A DNA stretch of 64,000 nt from Catenulispora sp. EB89. Lineage in GTDB: Bacteria; Actinomycetota; Actinomycetes; Streptomycetales; Catenulisporaceae. The notes under the pieces are model-generated. The model was not told the DNA's origin. It saw only the letters and a program-made list of their open reading frames with translations, and made no database searches. Where the stretch lies: positions 1 to 64,000 of the forward strand of contig NZ_JBGCCU010000014.1 of assembly GCF_041261445.1 (NCBI RefSeq), read 5' to 3'. Below, piece by piece: positions 17,103 to 24,685 of this stretch (positions are counted from its first letter, which is position 1; each line of letters opens with the position of its first letter). A program made the position numbers and the translations under genes.

Positions 17103-18380
17103 GTGCGTTCCGACCAACGCCTGGAAAGTCTGCTCGCGGAGCTCAGGCCCTCGGTCCTCGGTGCCATGGTCCGGCGCCACGGGCAGTTCGACGGCTGCGA
17201 GGACGCGGTCCAGGAGGCGCTCGTCGCGGCCGCGACCCAGTGGCCGGCCGAGGGCGTGCCCGACAACCCGCGCGGCTGGCTGCTGACCGTCGCCGGCCGC
17301 CGGCTGACCGACTACTGGCGCAGCGACCAGGCGCGCCGCACCCGCGAGGTGACGGTCGCGACGATGGCCGCGCCGGAGGCTTCGCTGGCCCCGGGCCCGG
17401 ACGACGAGGAGCGGGTGTCGGCCGACGACGACACGCTGATGCTGCTGTTCCTGTGCTGCCACCCGGCGCTGACCCCGTCCTCGCAGGTGGCGCTCACGCT
17501 GCGCGCGGTCGGCGGCCTGACCACCGAGGAGATCGCCCGCGCGTTCATGGTCCCGCTGACCTCGATGACGCGCCGCATCTCGCGCGCCAAGCAGCACATC
17601 AAGGACGCGGGCATGACGTTCCGCATGCCTCCGGAGGAGGAGCGTGCCGAGCGCACCCGGGCTGTCCTGCACGTGCTGTACCTGATCTTCAACGAGGGCT
17701 ACACCGCCACCGCCGGCCCCGACCTGCTGCGCCCGGACCTCACCGCCGAGGCGATCCGCCTCATGCGCCAGGCGCACCGCGTCCTGCCGGGCCACGGCGA
17801 GGCCGAGGGCCTGCTCGCGCTGATGCTGCTCACCGAGGCCCGCGGCCCGGCCCGGACGCACGCCGACGGCGCGCTGGTCCCGATGGCCGAGCAGGACCGC
17901 TCGCGGTGGGACACGGAGCTCGCCGAGGAGGGCCTGGCCCTGGTCGTCGAGGCGCTGGCGCTGCCCGGCGTCGGGCCCTACCGGCTGCAGGCGGCGATCG
18001 CGGCCGTGCACGTGGAGACCCCGGTCGGCGGCCAGACCGACTGGCCGCAGATCCTGGCGCTGTACGACCTGCTCGAGCAGGTCACCCCGAGCTCGGTGGT
18101 GCGCCTGAACCGCGCGGTGGCGATGGGGATGGTCAAAGGCCCGCGCGAGGGGCTGCGGCTGCTGGAGCCGCTGGAGGAGGACCGGTGGATGGCCGGGAGC
18201 CACCGGCTCAGCGCGGTGCGGGCGTACCTGCTGGAGCGGGACGGCGACCTGGACGGCGCGCGCGAGGCCTACGAGACGGCCACGCGGCAGGCGGCCAGCG
18301 GGCCGGAGCGGCGGTTCTTGAAGGAGCAGGCGGAGCGGGTCGCGGGGATGCTTGGGGCGGCGGGGCGCGGGGATGCCTGA
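17103..18380 (+). CDS. ECF sigma factor with C-terminal TPR-like domain (ECF42-like)
   Basis: A 425-residue protein. Sigma region 2 is near the N-terminus (CEDAVQEALVAAATQWPAEG...PRGWLLTVAGRRLTDYWR), and region 4 follows at ~140-185 (LTTEEIARAFMVPLTSMTRRISRAK). About 240 further residues form the TPR-like extension that marks ECF42-type sigma factors and replaces an anti-sigma factor (FNEGYTATAGPDLLRPDLTAEAIRL; LNRAVAMGMVKGP). The usual DGPF/YCII neighbour gene is not in this window. GTG 17103 is chosen from the start of similarity and from the -10 element just upstream; the frame stays open far upstream but only as the shadow of the BBE-like gene. Confidence 0.85.
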   Translation: MRSDQRLESLLAELRPSVLGAMVRRHGQFDGCEDAVQEALVAAATQWPAEGVPDNPRGWLLTVAGRRLTDYWRSDQARRTREVTVATMAAPEASLAPGPDDEERVSADDDTLMLLFLCCHPALTPSSQVALTLRAVGGLTTEEIARAFMVPLTSMTRRISRAKQHIKDAGMTFRMPPEEERAERTRAVLHVLYLIFNEGYTATAGPDLLRPDLTAEAIRLMRQAHRVLPGHGEAEGLLALMLLTEARGPARTHADGALVPMAEQDRSRWDTELAEEGLALVVEALALPGVGPYRLQAAIAAVHVETPVGGQTDWPQILALYDLLEQVTPSSVVRLNRAVAMGMVKGPREGLRLLEPLEEDRWMAGSHRLSAVRAYLLERDGDLDGAREAYETATRQAASGPERRFLKEQAERVAGMLGAAGRGDA

Positions 18381-18488
18381 GGCGGCGCGGCGCGGGGATG
18401 CTTGAGGCGGCGCGGCGCGGAACGAAGTAGCGGGAGCGGGCTCCGGCGCGGCCGGTCGGCGACGCTCCCCGATCGTCAGTGCTGCCCC

Positions 18489-18558
18489 GTCAGTACCGGC
18501 CTGTCAGTACCGGCCCGTCAGTACCGGCGTGTCAGCACCGGCCTGTCAGTACCGGCCC
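18489..18558. repeat. 14-nt tandem repeat reaching into the thioredoxin 3' end
   Basis: Five units of GTCAGTACCGGCCt/c (18489, 18503, 18517, 18531, 18545) run head to tail, with a degenerate copy at 18475. The last unit encodes the final residues and stop of the thioredoxin gene, so the gene end has been copied downstream. Upstream of it, 18381-18425 carries another degenerate repeat based on GGGGATGCTTGAGGCGGCGC. Confidence 0.75.
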
Positions 18559-18860
18559 TCGATCTCCGCCTGCAACCGCCGCTTCGACCGGGCGCCGATG
18601 ATCTGGTGCACGACCTCGCCGTCGCGATAGAGGTTCAGCGTCGGGAACGCCCGGACGTTGTAGCGCAGAGCGATGCCGGGGTGGTCGTCGCCGTTGAGCT
18701 TGGCGATCGTCAGCTTGTCGCCGAGCTCGGCCTCAAGCGCCTCCAGGATCGGGGCCATCGCCCGGCAGGGCGGGCACCATTCCGCCCAGAAGTCGACCAG
18801 TACCGGCTTGTCGGCGTGCAGGACCTGCTCGGCGAAGTTCTCCGCGGTCAGGGTGATCAT
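18546..18860 (-). CDS. thioredoxin with WCPPC active site
   Basis: A 104-residue thioredoxin: FWAEWCPPCRAMAPILE carries the redox cysteines, FPTLNLYRDGE the cis-proline. The active site is WCPPC instead of WCGPC, which changes redox potential in other family members. It follows and overlaps the MerR gene; both are probably transcribed from the MerR-type promoter at 19272. GGGGAG stands 4 nt before the ATG. Likely role: thiol-disulfide repair under the stress sensed by that regulator. Confidence 0.92.
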   Translation of the reverse strand: MITLTAENFAEQVLHADKPVLVDFWAEWCPPCRAMAPILEALEAELGDKLTIAKLNGDDHPGIALRYNVRAFPTLNLYRDGEVVHQIIGARSKRRLQAEIEGRY

Positions 18861-19236
18861 CGTTCTCCCCGGGGGACAGGGCGCAGTTCTCGCAGGAGCG
18901 CGCCAGTTGGGCGGCCAGGGCGGTGCGCTGGCGGGTCAGGGCGCGGATGTCCGCGTCGATCTCGGCGAGCCGGCGGCGGGCCGTCTGGATCGACTCCGGG
19001 CACGAGGCGCCGGTCTCGTGGCCGGTGCGCAGGCACTCGACGAAGGGGCGCGCGTCGTCCAGGGTGAAGCCCGCGGCCAGCAGGGTGCGGATCTCCTCGA
19101 CCAGGCGGACGTTCGACTCGTCGTAGTCGCGGTAGCCGTTGGCGGTGCGCCGCGCGGTGATCAAACCCTGCTGCTCGTAGTAGCGCAGGGCACGGGTGCT
19201 CACGCCCGCGCGCTCCGCCAGCTCTCCGATCTGCAT
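18733..19236 (-). CDS. MerR-family regulator, cysteine-containing
   Basis: A 167-residue protein. The N-terminal winged HTH is MQIGELAERAGVSTRALRYYEQQGLI, followed by a dimerisation helix. Cysteines at ASCPESIQ and SCENCALS could bind metal or sense oxidants. ATG 19236 starts the HTH directly and is preceded by GGGGAGG. The frame runs 128 nt into the thioredoxin gene in another phase, giving an Arg/Pro/Gly-rich tail not expected for the family. Homologues would normally end near SPGE, so the tail may be a result of a lost stop codon. It likely activates its own operon with thioredoxin. Confidence 0.85.
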   Translation of the reverse strand: MQIGELAERAGVSTRALRYYEQQGLITARRTANGYRDYDESNVRLVEEIRTLLAAGFTLDDARPFVECLRTGHETGASCPESIQTARRRLAEIDADIRALTRQRTALAAQLARSCENCALSPGENDDHPDRGELRRAGPARRQAGTGRLLGGMVPALPGDGPDPGGA

Positions 19237-19271
19237 GGTCCTCCCCGGTCGGTGCCGCTCGATCACGGTAG

Positions 19272-19293
19272 ACCTTGACACCGGCGTCAAGGT
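19272..19293 (-). promoter_or_regulatory. MerR-type operator/promoter
   Basis: ACCTTGAC-N6-GTCAAGGT is a perfect 8+8 inverted repeat. On the minus strand it lies between TTGACC and TACCGT, a spacing of about 20 bp, as in MerR-family promoters where activator binding untwists an overlong spacer. It precedes the MerR-thioredoxin operon by about 36 nt. Confidence 0.7.
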
Positions 19294-19342
19294 CAAGCGC
19301 GGGCCGGAGCCTGGTGGCCTGGGCTCAGGAGAGCAGGCCCGG

Positions 19343-20503
19343 CTACCTCGACCATCGACGCGACCGTGGCTTGTCCGCGTCCTTCGCGTCCTTCGCGTCC
19401 TTCGCCTCCTTCGCCGGGAACTCGGCGCGGGCGCTCTCGATGGTGTCCAGCCACCCGGCGTAGTCGTCGCGGAGCGTGACGTTGTCCGCTTTCACGCAGG
19501 CGTCCACGCACAGGGCGACAGCGTTGCCCCACGCGGAGATGTGGCCGCCGTCGAGGTGCGCGTCCGGGCCCGCGAGGCTGCCGGTCAGCCGCGTGGTGGA
19601 CCATGCCGCGGCGATGAGGTAGTGCGCTTCTCGGGCGAGGAAGACGCTCGGGTTCGGGGCGTCCGGGTAGGCCGCGACCGCGAGTCGTGAGAGAAGGGTG
19701 CCGATCCCGGCGGAGCGTGACAGGCCGTGTCGCTCCGAGGGGCACGTGGCTGATTGCTCGAGACCGGGTTCCTGATTGAAGCGCGCCAACTCGAGCGCCT
19801 GGTCTGCGTGTCTCCTGGTACTGCGCGGCACGGTGCGGTCGCGCCGAATCGCGTCGAGCGACGCGTACAGTTTCTCGCCCTCGCTCCGTCCCGTGCGGAC
19901 GATGTCGTCCGCCTCGCTGATGAGCGGGGCGTAGCCGACGTATTGGAGCTCGCCGAGTTCCAAGAACAGGTCGCTCGACTCGTCCGCGGAGTTCGTCGCC
20001 AGGCCGACGTCGCCGAACTCGGCCAGGATCCGGGCGTTGAAGGCCAGCAGACGTCCCACATCACCGTCGGACGTCAGGCCCTGCTGACGTAACCGGCGGC
20101 ACAGGCTGACGGCGCGATCGCTGTCCACGACCGCGCCGGCCCCGCAGCCGAGCAGCAGGCGGCTGTAGGCGCGGCGGCCGTAGACGTCCGCCAGCACCGG
20201 GGCCGCCCGCTCGTCACCGGCGTCGATGAGCGTGACGCACTCCTGCTCCGCCGTGTCCAACGCCATGACGGCCTTGTCGGGCGCGCCGACGGCGTTGCTG
20301 GTGCTGGCGAGCTGGTAGCGCGCGGGCAGCGCCAGCCTCAGCAGATCCAGGTCCCCCGGCCGATCGAGCAGCAGTTCGTCGGCCTGCTCCAGGGCCCGCT
20401 CGAGGAACGCGCCGACCCGGCCCGGATCACTGCCGGCCGCAGCCTGCGACTGCTCTATCAGTATTTCGATCCGCCGTATCGCGGAGTGATCGCCGTTCGC
20501 CAT
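19343..20503 (-). CDS. TPR-like helical protein, unknown function
   Basis: A 386-residue soluble protein, all helical and rich in Ala/Leu/Asp, with pairs of helices resembling tetratricopeptide repeats (for example ALDTAEQECVTLIDAGDE and LADVYGRRAYSRLLLGCG). The C-terminus has a lysine/aspartate repeat KEAKDAKDAKDADK from a 9-nt DNA repeat (19375-19412). I recognise no family. The ATG at 20503 is preferred to a TTG six codons upstream. It is transcribed in the same direction as, and downstream of, the SDR gene (35-nt gap), so the two may form an operon. Confidence 0.65.
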   Translation of the reverse strand: MANGDHSAIRRIEILIEQSQAAAGSDPGRVGAFLERALEQADELLLDRPGDLDLLRLALPARYQLASTSNAVGAPDKAVMALDTAEQECVTLIDAGDERAAPVLADVYGRRAYSRLLLGCGAGAVVDSDRAVSLCRRLRQQGLTSDGDVGRLLAFNARILAEFGDVGLATNSADESSDLFLELGELQYVGYAPLISEADDIVRTGRSEGEKLYASLDAIRRDRTVPRSTRRHADQALELARFNQEPGLEQSATCPSERHGLSRSAGIGTLLSRLAVAAYPDAPNPSVFLAREAHYLIAAAWSTTRLTGSLAGPDAHLDGGHISAWGNAVALCVDACVKADNVTLRDDYAGWLDTIESARAEFPAKEAKDAKDAKDADKPRSRRWSR

Positions 20504-20537
20504 CCGGCCAGTGAAGCACAAGGCCGTTCTGGGCGTT

Positions 20538-21368
20538 TCAGGAGTGGAACTCGCCCCCGTCGACGTTGAGGCTCTGCCCGGTGATCGCCCTGGCCAGGTC
20601 CGAGGCCAGGAACAGCACCGCGTTGGCCACGTCCCCTGGGTCGGGCAGCCGGCGCAGGTCGAACGACGCGGCGGTCTCCGCGTACACGTCCTCCAGCGTC
20701 ACCCCGCGCTCGGCGGCCTGGTACGCGAACCAGCCCTTCAGCCCCTCGCCCCAGATGTAGTTCGGCACGACGGTGTTGACCCGGACGCCGCTCGGTCCGA
20801 GCTCGCTGGCCAGGCTGCCGGCCAGCGACCTCAGCGCCGACTTGGACGCCTTGTAGGCCCCGAAGTTGGCCCGCGAGTGGTGCACCACGGCCGAGCTGAC
20901 CATCACGATCGAGCCCGCGTGCGCGGTCAGCGTCGGGGCGAGCAGCTGCACCAGGCGCAGCGCGGCGAACGCGTCCGTCTCCAGCGACGTGCGCACCGCG
21001 TCCACGTCCATCGTCGCCAGATCGCCCATCGTCGGCGGCACGAAAGCGTTGCTGACGAACACGTCGACGCGCCCGAAGGCGTCCACGGCCCGCTCGGTGA
21101 GCGCCCGGCAGGCGTCCGGGTCGAGGATGTCGGTGGGGACCGTCAGTGCCCTGCGACCGTAGGACTCGACATCGGCGGCCACCGACTTCAGGACCGCCTC
21201 GGTTCGGGCCGCCAGGACGACGTCGGCCCCGGCCGCGGCGCCGCGCACCGCGATCTCGCGGCCCAGGCCCGGTCCGACGCCGGACACCAGCAGAACCTTG
21301 TCCTGGAGCAGCGCGGCGCCGGCCTCGGTGATACCGGGCGGCTCGGGGATGGTGAAGGGCTCGGGCAT
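20538..21368 (-). CDS. short-chain dehydrogenase/reductase
   Basis: A 276-residue classical SDR: cofactor motif GVGPGLGREIA, acidic region, SNAFVPP in place of NNAG, catalytic Ser in SSAVVHHS, Tyr-x-x-x-Lys in YKASK, and the C-terminal ITGQSLNVDGGEFHS. It interconverts an alcohol and a ketone with NAD(P); substrate unknown. GAAAGAAGG lies upstream of the ATG. The ~115 nt to the next upstream gene holds CATGGTCATGGTCA repeats. Confidence 0.88.
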   Translation of the reverse strand: MPEPFTIPEPPGITEAGAALLQDKVLLVSGVGPGLGREIAVRGAAAGADVVLAARTEAVLKSVAADVESYGRRALTVPTDILDPDACRALTERAVDAFGRVDVFVSNAFVPPTMGDLATMDVDAVRTSLETDAFAALRLVQLLAPTLTAHAGSIVMVSSAVVHHSRANFGAYKASKSALRSLAGSLASELGPSGVRVNTVVPNYIWGEGLKGWFAYQAAERGVTLEDVYAETAASFDLRRLPDPGDVANAVLFLASDLARAITGQSLNVDGGEFHS

Positions 21369-21484
21369 CTTCGCCTTCTTTCCTACGTGGTCATGGACAT
21401 GGTCATGGTCAGGTGAGGACGTGGTGGAAGAAATGGGTCACGCCGGAGGAGTGCACGACGCGCTCCGTCTCCAGCCGACGGCGG

Positions 21485-22873
21485 TCACGACCGCTTCCCG
21501 AGCACGGTCTCCGGCATCGCGTCGCCCCGGAACAGGCCGTCGGGGTCCACGCGCGCCCGCACCCGCTCCACGGCGCGCAGGTCGTCCTCGGTCAGGTGGC
21601 CGCGCGGCCGGTCCAGGCCCTTGACGAAGCCCGGCGCGGTCCGTCGGGTGTCCCAGGGCTCCAGGGCGGCGCGGACCTTGTCGCAGTGTTCGATGATCCC
21701 CGCCGGGGTGCCGCGCAGCGCCGGCACCCCGGCTCCCATGTAAGCCAGGCTCGGGTCCAGGTGGTTCAGCACGCCGCCGGACGGATCCGGGACCGCGAAC
21801 CGGCCGCCGAGCTGCCGCAGCTCGGCCACGATCAGCGGCGAGCCGGAGCCTTCGCCGGTCAGGCGCAGGAAGGCGGCCATGCCGTCGCGGCCCGGTTCGG
21901 CGAGCAGGAAGTGGTCGCCGATGAACGCGCCGGGCTCCTCGGGGTCCATATGCACTTCCGGCACCACTTCGGGGCCGCCGTCCTGCCAGGTGTCGAGCAC
22001 CGCCCCGCCGATCGCGCGCAGCGGATCGAGCAGGCCGAGCGCGTGGGCCCGCGCCGAGTCGGCGTCCGCTCCCAGCGCGACGCCGGCGATGCACACCACC
22101 GGCCCGCCCTTGAGCATCGGCGGGATCTCCGGCAGGTCCGGGAGGTTCATGATCCGCAGCGAGGTGGACACCTCGTCCGGGGCGTGCAGGGTCCAGTCGT
22201 ACCAGGCGTGGACCACGGCCTCGGCGTGCGTCCCCGACCAGAAGGCGGCCCCGGCGACCAGGCCGGTGACCGGGAACAGCGCGAGTTCGACGGAGGTCAC
22301 GACGCCGAGGCCGCCCCCGCCGCCGCGCAGCGCCCGGAACAACTCGGGGTCCTCGTCCAGGCTGGTCCGCCGCAGTCGTCCGTCGGCGGTGACGAGCTCG
22401 ATCGCGCGGACGTGGTTGGCGGCCATGCCGAGCTTGCGGCCGTAGAGGCTGACGCCGCCGTGCAGCAGGTAGCCGACGGCGCCGACGGTGCCGGAGGTGC
22501 CGTGCGGGGCGGCGAGGCCGTGCGGCGCGGCGGCGTGGACGACGGCGTTCCAGGAGGTGCCGGCCGGGATGTGCGCCAGGCGGCGCTCGACGTCGATCTC
22601 GACGCCGCCGGCCAGCAGCGGCCGGATCAACAGCGCGCCGTCCATCGGCGGGGCCGCGGCGGCGGAGTGGCCGGTGGTGTGGACGCGGACGGCCTGCCCG
22701 CGCGCGGCCGCGTAGCCGACCGCGGCCTGCACCTCGGCGACGCCGGTGGCGGTGAGCGCGGCGGCCGGATGCGCGGGGCCGGCCAGGTTGTAGACCTGCG
22801 TGGCTTCGGCGTAGGCGGCGTCGCCGGGAAAGGCGACGCTCGCCGGCGCGGTCTCTTGTCGGGCATCGACCAT
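21485..22873 (-). CDS. FAD-binding oxidoreductase (6-hydroxynicotine-oxidase type)
   Basis: A 462-residue PCMH-type flavoprotein. VHTTGHSAAAAPP carries the FAD-binding histidine; HGTSGTVGAVGYLLHGG and GGGGGLGVVTSVELALFPV form the FAD pocket; DPDGLFR is the short BBE-like end. Unlike the enzyme at 15462, there is no cysteine at the second flavin-linking position, so single covalent attachment is expected. The start is placed at MVDARQETAPAS, where family similarity begins. Substrate unknown. Confidence 0.85.
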   Translation of the reverse strand: MVDARQETAPASVAFPGDAAYAEATQVYNLAGPAHPAAALTATGVAEVQAAVGYAAARGQAVRVHTTGHSAAAAPPMDGALLIRPLLAGGVEIDVERRLAHIPAGTSWNAVVHAAAPHGLAAPHGTSGTVGAVGYLLHGGVSLYGRKLGMAANHVRAIELVTADGRLRRTSLDEDPELFRALRGGGGGLGVVTSVELALFPVTGLVAGAAFWSGTHAEAVVHAWYDWTLHAPDEVSTSLRIMNLPDLPEIPPMLKGGPVVCIAGVALGADADSARAHALGLLDPLRAIGGAVLDTWQDGGPEVVPEVHMDPEEPGAFIGDHFLLAEPGRDGMAAFLRLTGEGSGSPLIVAELRQLGGRFAVPDPSGGVLNHLDPSLAYMGAGVPALRGTPAGIIEHCDKVRAALEPWDTRRTAPGFVKGLDRPRGHLTEDDLRAVERVRARVDPDGLFRGDAMPETVLGKRS

Positions 22874-23063
22874 GACAGCACGGCACCTTCCTGCTCGGCG
22901 CTCCGGGAACAGGTCCGGGCGGCTCCGCTTATCAGGGTGCGTGCTCGCGCGGGGCGGAGGCATCCGCCAACGTGCTCGTGCTCGTGCTGGTGCTCGTACT
23001 CCTGCTTGAATCGCCCCGGCGTACATCATGCGTACCGCGCCGACCCGTTCTACTGTCGGTGAC

Positions 23064-24329
23064 ATGTCTGGGCAGGAGGACGAGGCGCGGCCGGCCGTGA
23101 CCCTCGTCGGCGACCAGTGGTCGCCCGAATGTTCGGTGGTGCGGACCTTTCTGACCCGCAGCGAGGTCGCCCACACCTGGCTGCGGCCCGGCGACCCGCG
23201 CGGCGGCCGGCTGCTGGCCGAGCACGGCCTGACCGCCGCGGACACCCCGGTGCTGGTCGACGGGGCCGGCCGGATGCTGCGGGCGCGCGGGCTCGAGCAG
23301 GTCGCCGAGTGGCTGGGGCTGCACACCGACCCCGGCGGCGGGGCGTACGACCTGGTGGTCGTCGGCGGCGGCCCGGCCGGCATGGCGGCGGCCGTGTACG
23401 GGGCCTCCGAAGGGCTGCGCACCGTGCTGGTCGAGCGCTGGGCGATCGGCGGACAGTCCGGACTCACTTCACGGATCGAGAACTACCTCGGGTTCCCCGA
23501 CGGCATCTCCGGCGCCGACCTCGCCGACCGGGCCCGACGGCAGGCGGAGAAGTTCGGGGCCGAACTCGTCCTGACACGCCACGCGAGCACCCTGGCCGCG
23601 TCAGAGTCCGGCGACGGCTTCACCCTCGGCTTCTCCGACGGCGGTAGCGTCACCGCCCGCGCGGTCATCCTCGCCACCGGCGCCAACACCCGCACCCTGC
23701 ACGCCCCCGGCGTCTCCGACTTCGTCGGCCGCGGCGTCTACTACTTCTCCGCGCTCACCGAGGCGCCGCTGTGCACCGGCGCCGAGGTCTACATCGTCGG
23801 CGGCGCCAACTCGGCGGGGCAGGCCGCCATCTACTTCTCCGACTGCGCGCACAAGGTGGTCCTGCTGGTCCGCGGCGAGTCGCTGGAGCAGGAGATGTCG
23901 ACGTACCTGATCAAGCAGATCGCCGCCATCGCCTCGATCGAGGTCCGCACCCACACCGAGGTGGCCGGAGCGGCCGGCGACAGCCACCTGGAGCACCTGA
24001 CGCTGCGCGACACCCGCACCGACGCCACCGAAACCGTCCCCGCGACCTGGCTCTTCGCCTTCATCGGCGCCGCCCCCGACACCGCCTGGCTGGGCCCGCG
24101 CTTCCTCCGCGACGACACCGGCTGCCTGGTCACCGGCAACGACATCGCAGCCCTCGGCGCCCCGCACCCCGCCTGGCCGCTCCCGCGCGCCCCGTACCAC
24201 CTGGAGACCACGGTCCCCGGCGTCTTCGCCGCGGGCGACGTGCGCGCGTGGTCCGGGCGCCGGGTCGCGGCTGCGGTGGGGGAGGGGTCGATGGCGGTGA
24301 TGTTGGTGCACAAGTATCTGGCCGATTGA
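23064..24329 (+). CDS. thioredoxin-reductase-like flavoprotein lacking CxxC
   Basis: A 421-residue protein. Residues ~10-90 are a glutaredoxin-like domain in which the CxxC site reads SPEC. Residues ~97-421 are a pyridine-nucleotide disulfide oxidoreductase: VVVGGGPAGMAAAVYGASEG, then IGGQSGLTSRIENYLGFP, NADPH fold IVGGANSAGQAAIYFS, and VFAAGDVRAWSGRRVAAAVGEG. Where thioredoxin reductase has CATC, this has YYFSALTEAPLC, so it cannot do the usual dithiol relay. A reductase for a ferredoxin or another partner is more likely. A TACTGT lies 7 nt before the ATG, suggesting a leaderless mRNA. Confidence 0.85.
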   Translation: MSGQEDEARPAVTLVGDQWSPECSVVRTFLTRSEVAHTWLRPGDPRGGRLLAEHGLTAADTPVLVDGAGRMLRARGLEQVAEWLGLHTDPGGGAYDLVVVGGGPAGMAAAVYGASEGLRTVLVERWAIGGQSGLTSRIENYLGFPDGISGADLADRARRQAEKFGAELVLTRHASTLAASESGDGFTLGFSDGGSVTARAVILATGANTRTLHAPGVSDFVGRGVYYFSALTEAPLCTGAEVYIVGGANSAGQAAIYFSDCAHKVVLLVRGESLEQEMSTYLIKQIAAIASIEVRTHTEVAGAAGDSHLEHLTLRDTRTDATETVPATWLFAFIGAAPDTAWLGPRFLRDDTGCLVTGNDIAALGAPHPAWPLPRAPYHLETTVPGVFAAGDVRAWSGRRVAAAVGEGSMAVMLVHKYLAD

Positions 24330-24560
24330 GCTACGTTGGTGGTCGTCCCCGGGGTGCCGTTGTTGTTGTAGGCCAGTAGCGCGCCGTTCGCCGGGGTGCG
24401 AGCGAGGACATCGACGGTTCCGTCCTTGTTCCAGTCGGTCAGCCCCGCGTGGGCGCGCCCGACCCCACCGATGATCGATTTCGTTGATCGAATACTGCCG
24501 ACCGTCGAACGTATAGACGAACAATGACATCCGGTGCCGGGTGTCGCGAACCGATCTTTT
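24325..24560 (-). pseudogene. frameshifted FG-GAP/VCBS repeat protein remnant
   Basis: On the minus strand one frame reads MSLFVYTFDGRQYSINEID (about 24530-24470). After a shift, the next frame reads LTDWNKDGTVDVLAR and GALLAYNNNGTPG (about 24450-24340). The DWNKDGTVDVLAR pattern is the calcium-binding FG-GAP repeat of secreted actinobacterial proteins. The fragment has no start, changes frame, and runs into the 3' end of the flavoprotein gene. It is a decayed remnant. The rest of 24330-24685 holds the promoter of the RHS gene; no clear consensus seen. Confidence 0.55.
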
Positions 24561-24685
24561 CAAATCTCCCGCGACCTGTTTCAAATCAATGGTCGAACCT
24601 CAGTTTCGTGATTAGAGTCCGCTGAGTCTGTACCGGATCATGAAGCGGCACGGTTTGCCGCCGTGCGCGATCTTTGGGGGATTGG

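Noticed and set aside
18733-18860. Programmed frameshift fusing MerR to thioredoxin
   Set aside because: Thioredoxin has its own ATG and ribosome-binding site and there is no clear slippery sequence with a downstream pseudoknot.
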